A stretch of DNA of 64,000 nucleotides from NCBI RefSeq assembly GCF_005405345.1, contig NZ_BJDW01000003.1, forward strand, positions 62,001 through 126,000, read 5' to 3'. Below the pieces are notes generated by a model, which worked only from the letters and a program-made list of their open reading frames with translations, was not told the DNA's origin and did no database searches. The position numbers and the translations under genes are program-made. The stretch comes from Enterococcus viikkiensis (GTDB taxonomy: Bacteria > Bacillota > Bacilli > Lactobacillales > Enterococcaceae). This document shows positions 36,888-45,380 of the stretch, one piece after another (the first letter of the stretch is position 1; each line of letters begins with the position of its first letter).

Positions 36888-38180
36888 TTACGCCTCCTTT
36901 TTCATATAAAAACGGGTGAAGGCATCTTCTCTAATAAATAATTTTCCAGCTGCTAACACATCCGCTAATTCGATTTCCTGAATAATTTCCGGCATATCAA
37001 ACAACGTCCAATCACCAAACAACGATTGCGTAAATTGGTTTGCTACGTATTCTAAGGAATTCAAGGATTGGAAATATTTACCTAACATCTTTTTCTTCAG
37101 CAAATCTAAATTTGCTTGATTCAGCTCTGGGTCCGTCGCAAAATGCAGTAAAATCTCCGTCAAACGATCTGCTAATTTTTGTGGCTCCTCACTATCGCCA
37201 CCAAAATCCGCAAAATAGAAACTACGGTCTAGCGAGAATTCATAGTCAAAGCTGTCATCTAGCAGCCCTTCATTATACAGCTGCAAATAATTTTGCGAGG
37301 TCGTTCCCAGCAGCAGTTGGAACAATAAATCCAGTGAAACTTTGAAAATCAATCGTTCTTTGTCATCTGCCGGTAGTTCCGCCAGACCTTTGACACCGAC
37401 AATCGCTTTAGGAATCGTAATGGGCATGTTTTCTTCACTAAGCGTGATAATCTCTTCTGGTGTCTCTTGCGGGAAACGTCGTTGGATCGCTTCTGGTGCC
37501 TCAAACGTTTTCGCCGCTTGATTTTCCCGGATAAAGTCCATCAACGCCTCGGGTTCTAGGTTCCCCACAACAAACAGCGTCATGTTGCTAGGATGATAAA
37601 AGGTATTGTAACAGGTGTATAAATCCTCCGCCGTGATTTCCGCAATCGACTCAATCGTACCAGCGATATCGATATGTAACGGATGCTCCGGATACATATT
37701 TTTCAAAATAGCGAAAAACTGTTGCCAATTTGGATCGTCTTGATACATTTGAATTTCTTGACCGATAATCCCTTGCTCTTTTTGCACCGATTCTTCCGTA
37801 AAATACGGCGCTTGAACAAAATCTAACAACGTTCCTAAGTTTAATTCCAATTGATCCGTCGTTGAAAACAAATAGCTGGTCCGGGTAAAGCTGGTGAAGG
37901 CATTGGCAGAGGCTCCTTGCTCACCGAATTTTTGAAAGACATCTCCATCTTCTTTTTCAAACATTTTATGTTCTAAAAAATGGGCGATCCCGTCTGGTAC
38001 TTTGACATAGTCTTTGCCACCACGGGGAATGAATTCATTGTCGATCGAGCCATAATTCGTGCTGAATAGCCCATACGTTTTATGGTAACCGGCTTTCGGT
38101 AAAAGATAGACCGTCAACCCATTAGGCAGAATTTCTTTATACAAGGTCTCATTGATTTTTTGATACGCTACTTTATCCAT
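36888..38180 (-). CDS. ymfH: M16-family zinc peptidase YmfH
   Basis: The protein has 430 residues from the ATG at 38180, 8 nt after GGAGG. The inverted zinc motif H-x2-E-H is present in AHFLEHKMFE, so unlike YmfF it has the catalytic set. It overlaps the end of ymfF by 8 nt and so is coupled to it. In Bacillus the pair is associated with elongation factor P modification; earlier work suggested peptide processing. Confidence 0.9.
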   Translation of the reverse strand: MDKVAYQKINETLYKEILPNGLTVYLLPKAGYHKTYGLFSTNYGSIDNEFIPRGGKDYVKVPDGIAHFLEHKMFEKEDGDVFQKFGEQGASANAFTSFTRTSYLFSTTDQLELNLGTLLDFVQAPYFTEESVQKEQGIIGQEIQMYQDDPNWQQFFAILKNMYPEHPLHIDIAGTIESIAEITAEDLYTCYNTFYHPSNMTLFVVGNLEPEALMDFIRENQAAKTFEAPEAIQRRFPQETPEEIITLSEENMPITIPKAIVGVKGLAELPADDKERLIFKVSLDLLFQLLLGTTSQNYLQLYNEGLLDDSFDYEFSLDRSFYFADFGGDSEEPQKLADRLTEILLHFATDPELNQANLDLLKKKMLGKYFQSLNSLEYVANQFTQSLFGDWTLFDMPEIIQEIELADVLAAGKLFIREDAFTRFYMKKEA

Positions 38181-39435
38181 GTTGCTGTCCTCCATCTAAG
38201 AAGAAGATTGCCTGCAAACGAATTTTTTTCGCAACTCGTTGGACATCTTCTGGTGTCACAGCCGCTAACCGTTTCAGCCATTCTTCGTCTGTCAGTTTAC
38301 TTTGCGGCAGCCATTGCGCCAAATAAGTTGTCTCGATGGTATTTTGCATACTATCCAGACCTAACAAATAATGATTTTTCAGCATCGCTTTGGTTTGTTG
38401 GAAGGCCAACTCAGTGAATTTTCCCGCCTGCAATTCAAGCAATTGCTCCGCGATCAAGTGCAGAACCTTTTCACGATTGTCGCTGTTGATCCCGGTTTGG
38501 ACTTGCAAGTAGCCTCGGAAGGTATCAAAGGAGCTGGAAGCGTAATATGCCAGACTCGCTTTTTCTCGTACATTCATAAATAATTTTGAATGAGGGAAGC
38601 CACCGAATAAGCCATTAAAGACTAACAGTGCGAAACGATCGAGGTCTTCGTAATAGACATCTGTCGCATAAGCCAAGTTCAGTTTTCCTTGCGTCACTGC
38701 TTCTTGGATTTGCTGTTGGCGAATCACATTGTCATGGACTTGATGATAATAGATGGATGGAAAGCTTTCTTCGCGTTCAGTAAAGGGCAAACGCTTAAAC
38801 AGTTCTACCATCTCTGCTTCTTCTACATCCCCAATCACAAACAGATCCACTTGATCCTGCGTGATCATCTCTTGATAATACGTTGCTAAGCCTTCACTAG
38901 TTTCATTAGCCAAATCTTCCACCGTTCCAAAGCTTGGCAATTTTTGCGCATCGTCAGTGAAATAGGTCTCTTTGATTTTTAAAGAGGCCAGTGTCTGTTT
39001 ATCTTCCTGCAAGGTCTCGATAGAGCTTTGCAGATTTTCTTTTTCTAAACGGAAGGTCTGTTCATCGAATGTTCCCTCACGAATATTGGGGTTGAATAAA
39101 ATCTCTTGCAAAAAATCTAGCGCCTCCGGCAATAACTGCGGATCTTCAACATACTTTCCGTTCACGACCCCAAGACCGACATCTAGCCAATGTAGATTCC
39201 CTTTGCGTCCAACATTTAAACCAAAGCTGGCACCATAAAGTTCCGCCAATTGCCCGCTTAATTTAGTTTGATCGGGATAATGCAGCGAATTGGTTTCTAA
39301 TAAATTGGCCAAAAGTGCCCGTTTGGTCATAATTTCTTTCGTTAAACGAGTCGTAAAACGCCCGTAAAGTTGAATCGTTTTATATTTTTTTGTGGCGATA
39401 ACGTGCAAGCGTACGCCTTTTTTTAGTTCGATCAT
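38173..39435 (-). CDS. ymfF: M16-like protein YmfF (no zinc motif)
   Basis: The protein has 420 residues from the ATG at 39435 after GGAG. It shows the M16 fold (LYGASFGLNVGRKGN; ASLAYYASSSF) but lacks an H-x2-E-H motif, so it is the non-catalytic partner of YmfH, as in mitochondrial processing peptidase heterodimers. It heads the ymfF-ymfH-ymfI-rodZ-pgsA block. Confidence 0.9.
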   Translation of the reverse strand: MIELKKGVRLHVIATKKYKTIQLYGRFTTRLTKEIMTKRALLANLLETNSLHYPDQTKLSGQLAELYGASFGLNVGRKGNLHWLDVGLGVVNGKYVEDPQLLPEALDFLQEILFNPNIREGTFDEQTFRLEKENLQSSIETLQEDKQTLASLKIKETYFTDDAQKLPSFGTVEDLANETSEGLATYYQEMITQDQVDLFVIGDVEEAEMVELFKRLPFTEREESFPSIYYHQVHDNVIRQQQIQEAVTQGKLNLAYATDVYYEDLDRFALLVFNGLFGGFPHSKLFMNVREKASLAYYASSSFDTFRGYLQVQTGINSDNREKVLHLIAEQLLELQAGKFTELAFQQTKAMLKNHYLLGLDSMQNTIETTYLAQWLPQSKLTDEEWLKRLAAVTPEDVQRVAKKIRLQAIFFLDGGQQHG

Positions 39436-39549
39436 CACAAAGCTCCTTCGTCTCATCGTTAAGAACAATTATAGCACAGGCACTCTTTAAGGACCGAAAT
39501 CAGCTTCAGCAAATAGTCGCTTTTATTTCAAATTTTTTTCTTCTTTCGC

Positions 39550-39640
39550 TATACTGAATTATAAAGAAAATGACACCGAGCCAGATGACCACGCTTTACG
39601 AGAAAACCGACTCGAAAAAAAGCACTGGCTGAAACAGGTG
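39550..39640 (+). promoter_or_regulatory. Promoter box and structured leader of mscL
   Basis: TATACT at 39550-39555 is a likely -10 box. The leader can fold into CACC/GGTG (39574-39577 with 39637-39640) enclosing AGCCAG/CTGGCT (39579-39584 with 39625-39630) and a CGAG/CTCG hairpin. It is not a riboswitch class I recognise and has no T run. It may be a control element. Confidence 0.45.
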
Positions 39641-39669
39641 AGACTATTATTTAAGATAGGAGTGACACG

Positions 39670-40122
39670 ATGATTAAAGAATTTAAGGAATTTTTGATGC
39701 GAGGCAATGTCCTTGATCTAGCGGTTGGTGTCGTTATTGGGACTGCTTTTACAGCGATCGTTACCAACGTGGTGAACGGCTTGATCACACCATTGGTAGG
39801 ACTGATTGTCTCATTGTTTACCAAAGGAAAAGATTTAAACGAAGCGATGTCTGTTTTAGACTGGAAGCCCGTTAAAGGAGTTACCTTTGCTTTTGGGGAT
39901 GTGGTCAGCGCGCTGATTACATTTGTGATTACCGGCTTTGTGCTGTTTCTAATCGTTAAAGCGGCGAATAAAGCCAAAGAAAAGGGTACTAAAGAGGAAG
40001 AGGCAGTGGTTCCTGAAGTTAAAATGCCGACTGCCGAAGATTACTTAGCGGACATCCGCGATCTCTTAGTCGAACAGAAAAAAGCCACGCAAGAAACCTT
40101 CGACCAACCGGAAGACAAATAA
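39670..40122 (+). CDS. mscL: Large-conductance mechanosensitive channel
   Basis: The protein has 150 residues: N-terminal amphipathic helix (MIKEFKEFLMRGNVLDLAVG), TM1 (VVIGTAFTAIVTNVV), periplasmic loop, TM2 and a long charged C-terminal bundle. The channel opens on osmotic downshock and lets solutes out. The length is near the family norm of about 135-150. It is transcribed divergently from ymfF. Confidence 0.97.
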   Translation: MIKEFKEFLMRGNVLDLAVGVVIGTAFTAIVTNVVNGLITPLVGLIVSLFTKGKDLNEAMSVLDWKPVKGVTFAFGDVVSALITFVITGFVLFLIVKAANKAKEKGTKEEEAVVPEVKMPTAEDYLADIRDLLVEQKKATQETFDQPEDK

Positions 40123-40152
40123 AAACCATGGAGCAAACGCTCCATGGTTTTT
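40121..40152. terminator. Bidirectional terminator between mscL and veg
   Basis: A perfect 14-bp stem (40121-40134 with 40139-40152) around AAAC with a T run; veg ends inside it. Confidence 0.92.
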
Positions 40153-40396
40153 AAATTGCTTCACTTAAAAATTCAATCTCTACTGTGCGAGTCAATACAT
40201 CGGAATAGCTGTATGAAACACGTTCAAAAGAATTTTCCTCTGGGTCCAAATCGACAACAAAAACGGAAGGATAGGTTTCAGTTAAAATCCCTTTACGTTG
40301 CGTTTGACGCTTACGTCCCGTTTGAGCTACAAGCATAATTGGAGCGCCGATACGATCTTCCAAGTTTTTCTTGATAGTCGCTAAAGTTGTTGGCAT
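40151..40396 (-). CDS. veg: Veg family protein
   Basis: The protein has 81 residues from the ATG at 40396 after GAGGTG. MPTTLATIKKNLEDRIG and the Arg/Lys-rich RKRQTQRKG stretch are typical of Veg (DUF1021). Veg stimulates biofilm formation in Bacillus by antagonising SinR; its role in enterococci is not known. In Bacillus veg lies near purR and ispE, which here are 15 kb away. Confidence 0.93.
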   Translation of the reverse strand: MPTTLATIKKNLEDRIGAPIMLVAQTGRKRQTQRKGILTETYPSVFVVDLDPEENSFERVSYSYSDVLTRTVEIEFLSEAI

Positions 40397-40524
40397 ACAG
40401 TTCACCTCAACATACATTATAGCACAAATCCAAAACTTTTCAATGTATCATAAGATAAATTCATTTGCAAATTATTTTTCGCACAAAATAACGATTCTAA
40501 GGCGACTTTCTCCCCTTGGAGACG

Positions 40525-40641
40525 TTACCCACCAAAAAAGGTCGACAGCACAGCCGCGGCTACCACCGAACTGATGACTTCAGCAACGTTTGGTCCCATC
40601 ACATGCATCAGCAGATAATTATGAGGATTTTCTTTTGTCCT
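40525..40641 (-). pseudogene. Remnant of oadB, C-terminal end only
   Basis: A 38-codon stretch, opening just after an in-frame TGA and ending in TAA, reads ENPHNYLLMHVMGPNVAEVI and then SSVVAAAVLSTFFGG. This matches the conserved C-terminus of the beta subunit of Na+-pumping oxaloacetate/glutaconyl/methylmalonyl decarboxylases. No ribosome site or upstream part exists, so the rest was deleted. Assignment is from memory of that family. Confidence 0.6.
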
Positions 40642-40678
40642 TCATTTGCACTTGTCTCCAAAAGAATCCGCTTTCATT

Positions 40679-41236
40679 TTATGAAAGCTTCAAAGCTAGT
40701 TCTTTTTTGATTTTATTCTTGGTTCGATTCAAGGCATTACGAATTGCTTTTTCCGTTTCTCCCAACCGCTTAGCGATTTCAACAGGCTCTTCACCTCTAA
40801 TATAATAATAAAGCGTATATGTTTCTAACTGAGACAAGGTCATTTCACCCTTTAACAGGAGTTCACTGATTGAAAGACTCTCCTCCAACTGCTGGTGGTA
40901 GTGAAAATATTCGCTGAAGGTTTCGCTGCCGACTTTCTCAATCGACACAGCCTGCTGCTGGGCAAAACGCTTCTTCGCTTGCTGACGTCGTAAAAGTGAT
41001 CGAATCCGATTTTCTAGAATCATTTTGTAGTAGAGACCAAATGTGGTTCCGCGATCCTCACGATAACTCCTCAACGCACTGTTCAAAGCAATTCGACCCT
41101 CTTGCAACCAATCATCATGTTCAAAATCCCGAATAAGGTAACGGGACTCCATTTTATAAATGATCGGCACATACTGTTGAAACATTTCTTCAAAGACAAT
41201 ACTGTCGATGGTTTCCAGGTACTCAACATTTTCCAT
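40679..41236 (-). CDS. Sigma-70 family factor of the SigH/ComX type
   Basis: The protein has 185 residues from the ATG at 41236 after GAGGGGTG. Region 2 has IYKMESRYLIRDFEHDDWLQEG (core binding, -10 recognition) and region 4 has an HTH (GEEPVEIAKRLGETEKAIRNALNR). It is the size of SigH/ComX-like alternative factors, which control competence or stationary phase genes. Its position next to rae1 matches Bacillus sigH. Two Lys/Arg-rich stretches (RRQQAKKRF and the C-terminus) are notable. Its target genes are unknown. Confidence 0.85.
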   Translation of the reverse strand: MENVEYLETIDSIVFEEMFQQYVPIIYKMESRYLIRDFEHDDWLQEGRIALNSALRSYREDRGTTFGLYYKMILENRIRSLLRRQQAKKRFAQQQAVSIEKVGSETFSEYFHYHQQLEESLSISELLLKGEMTLSQLETYTLYYYIRGEEPVEIAKRLGETEKAIRNALNRTKNKIKKELALKLS

Positions 41237-41305
41237 TTTTACACCCCTCTCGTCACGTAAAAGCATACACGTAACTAAAATAAGAGAGGAGCATATTCGG
41301 AAAAA

Positions 41306-41833
41306 TTATTTTTTTCGGCTTAGTTCGTCCAATTTTTGCGACAATTTTTGCAATTGGGAATTATTCCAAGGAGAGTTCCGGCGAAAATTTTGATAATGCG
41401 TATCTTCTGTGTCCCCAGCGATCAACGCTTCGGTTTGCTGCACTGTTTTATACAACTCTCGGGCAGAAGTTCGTAGGGCTCCTTGAGAAAAGACCGTCCA
41501 CTGTTCAGCCAAATCACTAGTCGCCACAGTCACTTGCGTCAACCGATCATTTAGTTCTCTGGCGACACGTTCGATATAGCTATCTGCAGTTTCGCCTTCT
41601 TCTGTAAAGACCACTGTCAAAAAATATTTTTTATAGCTTTGAGTCACACCGGGAACAAATTGTGCATCAAAAACAATGATGATTTCCAAACCTTGGTATT
41701 TCGCAAAATTCGATAAGCGAAATAGCAAGGCTTCCCGAGCTTCTTCCAAACGATCTTGATTTTTCAAGCTCACAAGTTCCGGCCAAGCACCAATCATATT
41801 GTAGCCATCCACGATCAGTAATTGCTCTTTCAT
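41306..41833 (-). CDS. rae1: NYN-domain endoribonuclease Rae1 (YacP)
   Basis: The protein has 175 residues. The N-terminal LIVDGYNMIGAWPEL and the acidic residues in IIVFDAQF, TADSYIERV and VATSDLAEQ form the PIN/NYN metal site. Rae1 of Bacillus cuts mRNA in the ribosomal A site. The gene shares its start region with the stop of rlmB (1-nt overlap), as part of the cysS–mrnC–rlmB–rae1 operon. Confidence 0.93.
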   Translation of the reverse strand: MKEQLLIVDGYNMIGAWPELVSLKNQDRLEEAREALLFRLSNFAKYQGLEIIIVFDAQFVPGVTQSYKKYFLTVVFTEEGETADSYIERVARELNDRLTQVTVATSDLAEQWTVFSQGALRTSARELYKTVQQTEALIAGDTEDTHYQNFRRNSPWNNSQLQKLSQKLDELSRKK

Positions 41834-42675
41834 TAGAGCTCACTTCGCTTTCGGAACACCTCATACATCAAAAGCCCCGCTGCCACACCGGCATTTAGAC
41901 TTTGGACATGCCCAGTCATTGGAATCGTCAGCATTTCATCGACATCTTTTTTCAAGCCGGCACTCATGCCTTTGCCTTCATTCCCGATGATCAACGCGAT
42001 CGGTCCCGTCACTTTCCACTGACGATAATCCGTTCCTTCCATGTCGGTACCAAAAATCCAATAACCGGCATCTTTCAATTGCTTAATACTTTGAGCGAGA
42101 TTCGTCACTCGAGCGATTGGTACATATTCCACCGCTCCCGTTGAAGCTTTCGTTACGACCGGCGTAATGCCGACAGAACGATGCTTGGGAATAATCACCC
42201 CAGAGACACCACTAGCATCTGCGGTTCGCAAGATCGACCCAAAATTATGCGGGTCCTCCAAGCTATCCAGGATCAACAGAAAAGGTGCTTCTTCGGCAGC
42301 CGTTTTTCCTAATAGTTCATCCAACGTTAAATACTCATAAGGCGTGATACCTAAGACGATGCCTTGATGGACACCGCCGTCACTTAAGGTGTCTAATTTT
42401 TGCTTCGGTACCCATTTCACCGGTACAGCTTGCTCTTTAGCCAAGCTTTTTAACTGATCGATTTTATCGCCATGAGCATCTTCTTGCATGAATAATTTAT
42501 TGCCGCGGCCAGCCTGCAAGGCTTCCACACTGGCATGGTGGCCAAAGACAAAATTATTTTCTTCTGATTCTGTTGGTTCGATTGGTTCGATCCGTCGCTC
42601 TTTTGGCCGGTTATTTTTTTGTTGATTCCGACGATCATTGTTTCGACGTGGTTTTTTATCCTTCAATTGCTTCAC
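41833..42675 (-). CDS. rlmB: 23S rRNA (guanosine-2'-O)-methyltransferase RlmB
   Basis: The protein has up to 280 residues. The N-terminal 40 residues are Lys/Arg/Asn-rich; then comes the L30e-like RNA-binding part and the SPOUT domain (LILDSLEDPHNFGSILRTAD; IGNEGKGMS; SLNAGVAAGLLMYE). It methylates G2251 of 23S rRNA. The start is uncertain: GTG at 42675 overlaps AGGTG, while TTG at 42666 is better spaced. It overlaps mrnC by up to 20 nt. Confidence 0.94.
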   Translation of the reverse strand: MKQLKDKKPRRNNDRRNQQKNNRPKERRIEPIEPTESEENNFVFGHHASVEALQAGRGNKLFMQEDAHGDKIDQLKSLAKEQAVPVKWVPKQKLDTLSDGGVHQGIVLGITPYEYLTLDELLGKTAAEEAPFLLILDSLEDPHNFGSILRTADASGVSGVIIPKHRSVGITPVVTKASTGAVEYVPIARVTNLAQSIKQLKDAGYWIFGTDMEGTDYRQWKVTGPIALIIGNEGKGMSAGLKKDVDEMLTIPMTGHVQSLNAGVAAGLLMYEVFRKRSEL

Positions 42676-43054
42676 CTGCTTTCTCGATACACCAAGCGAT
42701 TAATGCTTCTAAACGCTCTGTTTGTTCCAATAAATGTAAATAACCCATCAAAGCTTCAAAGCCTGTAGACATCCGGTAGGTCATGATAGCGGTATTCTTA
42801 GCGGAAGTATAGCTTTTCGCATTTCGTCCGCGCCGATAAATACCTACTTCTTCTTCTGTCAGCATATCATCTTCCAACATTTTTTGAATCAACATTGCTT
42901 GCGCCTTGGCTGAAACATAATGGGTCGCCAAATGGTGCAATTTATTCGGACGCGTTTGGCCAGAACGAACGAGATGATCCCGAATATACGTTTCATAGAT
43001 CGCATCGCCTACGTAGGCTAACGCTAAGGCATTTAATTGTTTGTAATCAGTCAT
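42656..43054 (-). CDS. mrnC: Mini-ribonuclease III
   Basis: The protein has 132 residues from the ATG at 43054, which overlaps the cysS stop codon (TAATG) and follows GGAGAAG. It has an RNase III catalytic domain (LALAYVGDAIYETYIRDHL; RGRNAKSYTSAKN) without the double-stranded RNA-binding domain. Mini-III trims the ends of 23S rRNA precursors. It is translationally coupled to cysS. Confidence 0.95.
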   Translation of the reverse strand: MTDYKQLNALALAYVGDAIYETYIRDHLVRSGQTRPNKLHHLATHYVSAKAQAMLIQKMLEDDMLTEEEVGIYRRGRNAKSYTSAKNTAIMTYRMSTGFEALMGYLHLLEQTERLEALIAWCIEKAGEAIEG

Positions 43055-44463
43055 TAGGCTCTTCTCCAACGGACACCTTGTGGGGTATCTTCTAAAATAA
43101 TTCCTTGTTCTTTCAATTGATCGCGAATTTCATCGCTGCGGGCAAAATTTTTATCTTTTCGCGCTTGATTCCGTTCTTCGATTAATTGGTCAACTTCTTC
43201 ATCTAATAAACCAGCCGTTTGAAACTCGATTCCAAAAATAGATAAAAGCTTCGTAAATTCTTCCAACGCCGCGGTCAAGACCACTGCCGAAACACGTTCT
43301 TGCTCACTGTAATGGTTCAACCATTTCGCCACTTCATAAACCACGGTGATTCCGTTGGCTGCATTGAAATCATCGTCCATCTCTTCAATAAAACGATCTT
43401 TCAAGGTACGCAATTCAACTAATTTTGCTTGATCATCCGCTAATTCATCTTCTGCCGTTGCTTGACGGAAAGTCGCGTTTTCAAATGCCGTACGCAATTT
43501 TTGCAGATTTGCTTGTGCATCCTTCATCGTCGTTTCGCTATAACGGATCGGACGGCGATATTGAGTCGTCGCCATAAAGAAACGTAAAACCTGTGGATCG
43601 ATCTCTTTCACTAGATCATGCACCGTTACAAAGTTCCCCAAGGATTTACTCATCTTAGCGTCATCTTCACCAATCGTCACATAACCGTTGTGCATCCAAT
43701 AATTGGCAAACCGTTTGCCAGTCTTCGCTTCACTTTGAGCAATCTCGTTTTCATGGTGGGGAAATTCCAAATCTTGCCCGCCACCATGAATGTCGATGGT
43801 CTCGCCTAAATGCTTCGTCGCCATCACCGAGCACTCGATATGCCAGCCTGGACGACCCGCACCCCATGGAGATTCCCACGAAATTTCATCTGGTTTCGCA
43901 CTCTTCCACAAAGCAAAATCCAAGGGATCTTCTTTGATTGCTTGCTCCACGCCCGTCCGTTGACTAGCTCCGACTTCTAGCTCATCAATCGATTGGTCGC
44001 TTAGCTCACCATAATGCTCAAATTTGCGTGTCCGGTAATAAACATCACCAGCCACTTCATAGGCATAGCCTTTTTCGATCAACGCTTCAATGAAGCTTAA
44101 GATATCTGGAATATGATCCATCACTCGAGGATGCAGTGTCGCCGGTTTGACATTCAAGGCGGCGGTATCCTCTTCAAAAGCTGCGATAAAACGATCGGCC
44201 AACTCCGGTGCTGTGACGGCTAATTCTTTTGCTGCTTTGATAATCTTGTCATCCACATCGGTAAAATTCGAGACATAATTCACCTCATAACCGCGGTATT
44301 CAAAATAACGACGAATCACATCAAAAGCGATCGAACTGCGAGCATTTCCTATGTGGATATAGTTATACACGGTTGGTCCGCAGACATACATACGAACTTT
44401 ATTTTCTTCAATCGGTTTAAAAAGTTCTTTCTCTCGTGTTAGTGTATTGTGTATTTTAATCAT
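43054..44463 (-). CDS. cysS: Cysteinyl-tRNA synthetase
   Basis: The protein has 469 residues from the ATG at 44463 after AAGG. The class I motifs are HIGN ([11 protein letters not shown]) and KMSKS ([12 protein letters not shown]). Zinc ligands include the Cys in [19 protein letters not shown] and the HHENE region. It overlaps cysE by 8 nt. The upstream cysteine T-box controls both genes. Confidence 0.98.
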   Translation of the reverse strand: MIKIHNTLTREKELFKPIEENKVRMYVCGPTVYNYIHIGNARSSIAFDVIRRYFEYRGYEVNYVSNFTDVDDKIIKAAKELAVTAPELADRFIAAFEEDTAALNVKPATLHPRVMDHIPDILSFIEALIEKGYAYEVAGDVYYRTRKFEHYGELSDQSIDELEVGASQRTGVEQAIKEDPLDFALWKSAKPDEISWESPWGAGRPGWHIECSVMATKHLGETIDIHGGGQDLEFPHHENEIAQSEAKTGKRFANYWMHNGYVTIGEDDAKMSKSLGNFVTVHDLVKEIDPQVLRFFMATTQYRRPIRYSETTMKDAQANLQKLRTAFENATFRQATAEDELADDQAKLVELRTLKDRFIEEMDDDFNAANGITVVYEVAKWLNHYSEQERVSAVVLTAALEEFTKLLSIFGIEFQTAGLLDEEVDQLIEERNQARKDKNFARSDEIRDQLKEQGIILEDTPQGVRWRRA

Positions 44464-44989
44464 GAGGAACCTTCTTTCCATTTATTTTGACTATTTTTGC
44501 GGGGACACCAACAGCTGTGGCATCTGTTGGAATACTTTTCAATACAACGGCCCCAGCACCAATTTTGACCCTTGCGCCAATCTCGATTGGTCCTAGAATC
44601 TGAGCATTGGCAGAAATAAACGCCCCTTGCCGAATGGTAGGGTGCCGCTTGCCGGCGTCTTTGCCGGTTCCACCCAGAGTTACGCCATGGAATAATACCA
44701 CATCTCGTTCAATTTCCGCAGTCTCACCGATCACGACCCCCATTCCGTGATCAATAAAAACACCGGGAGCAATCTTAGCACCGGGATGGATCTCAATCCC
44801 AGTCAAAAAACGCCAAAATTGTGAATGGATCCGTGCCAACAAAAACCGCTTATGTCGATAGAGAAAATGCGAAAATTTGTGAAAGAACAATGCATGGACA
44901 CCCGGATAGGTAAGGACTACCTCAGCACCTGAGCGAACCGCTGGATCATTGCGTTTTGCTGCTACAATCGCCTCTTGCCACCATCCCAT
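44456..44989 (-). CDS. cysE: Serine O-acetyltransferase
   Basis: The protein has 177 residues from the ATG at 44989, after AAGGAG; 13 further upstream codons lack a site. It has an N-terminal helical part and a left-handed beta-helix with hexapeptide repeats, including [19 protein letters not shown] and [11 protein letters not shown]. It makes O-acetylserine for cysteine synthesis and is shorter than the E. coli enzyme, as in Bacillus. Confidence 0.95.
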   Translation of the reverse strand: MGWWQEAIVAAKRNDPAVRSGAEVVLTYPGVHALFFHKFSHFLYRHKRFLLARIHSQFWRFLTGIEIHPGAKIAPGVFIDHGMGVVIGETAEIERDVVLFHGVTLGGTGKDAGKRHPTIRQGAFISANAQILGPIEIGARVKIGAGAVVLKSIPTDATAVGVPAKIVKINGKKVPHD

Positions 44990-45071
44990 TAACCTCAACT
45001 CCTTTTCTAAGCGGCGCCACGTTTCCAACGTTCGCGCCTTTCCTTGAGTAACAACCGTTCATTTTTTATTT

Positions 45072-45160
45072 TTGAACCAAGTACACTATGAAAAATAATT
45101 CTGATTCTTGCTTCGCATACCAGTTCACTAATCACGCGAAAGACGCGAAGTGAAGCTGGC
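45072..45160 (-). repeat. Dispersed intergenic repeat, copy upstream of cysE
   Basis: On the + strand, GATTCTTGCTTCGCATACC followed by TTCACTAATCACGCG, CGCGAAGTGAA and GCTGGCA matches the core and second hairpin of the repeat family. It starts directly after the T-box terminator. Confidence 0.6.
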
Positions 45161-45360
45161 AAAAAAAGCGTCTTTTGAGTTTCCTCAAAAGACGCTTAGA
45201 CGTGGTCCCACTTTTGTTTGCAATTGCTTGCCTTGAAACAGGTAACGTCTGTGAATCGTCCTTAGCTACATATCGCTAAGGCCACTCCGAGATGCATTTC
45301 ACAACAGATGATTTGACTGCTTGCACCGACCGCAGCCTCTCTGAAAAATCAATCGTTGGT
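45161..45360 (-). promoter_or_regulatory. Cysteine T-box leader with terminator
   Basis: On the minus strand the T-box core AGTGGGACCACG (45201-45212) precedes a terminator with a perfect 13-bp stem (45167-45179 with 45184-45196) and seven T. Stem I and the AG-bulge-like region extend to about 45355. In the specifier region GAAATGCATC, TGC (45294-45296) is a cysteine codon, fitting cysE-cysS downstream. Uncharged tRNA-Cys would allow read-through. Confidence 0.88.
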
Positions 45361-45380
45361 ACTTCTTCTCTTCTATGTGT

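Noticed and set aside
40370-40805. Several + strand open frames between veg and the sigma factor
   Set aside because: No ribosome sites; they are shadows of the sigma factor gene and of the minus-strand oadB remnant.
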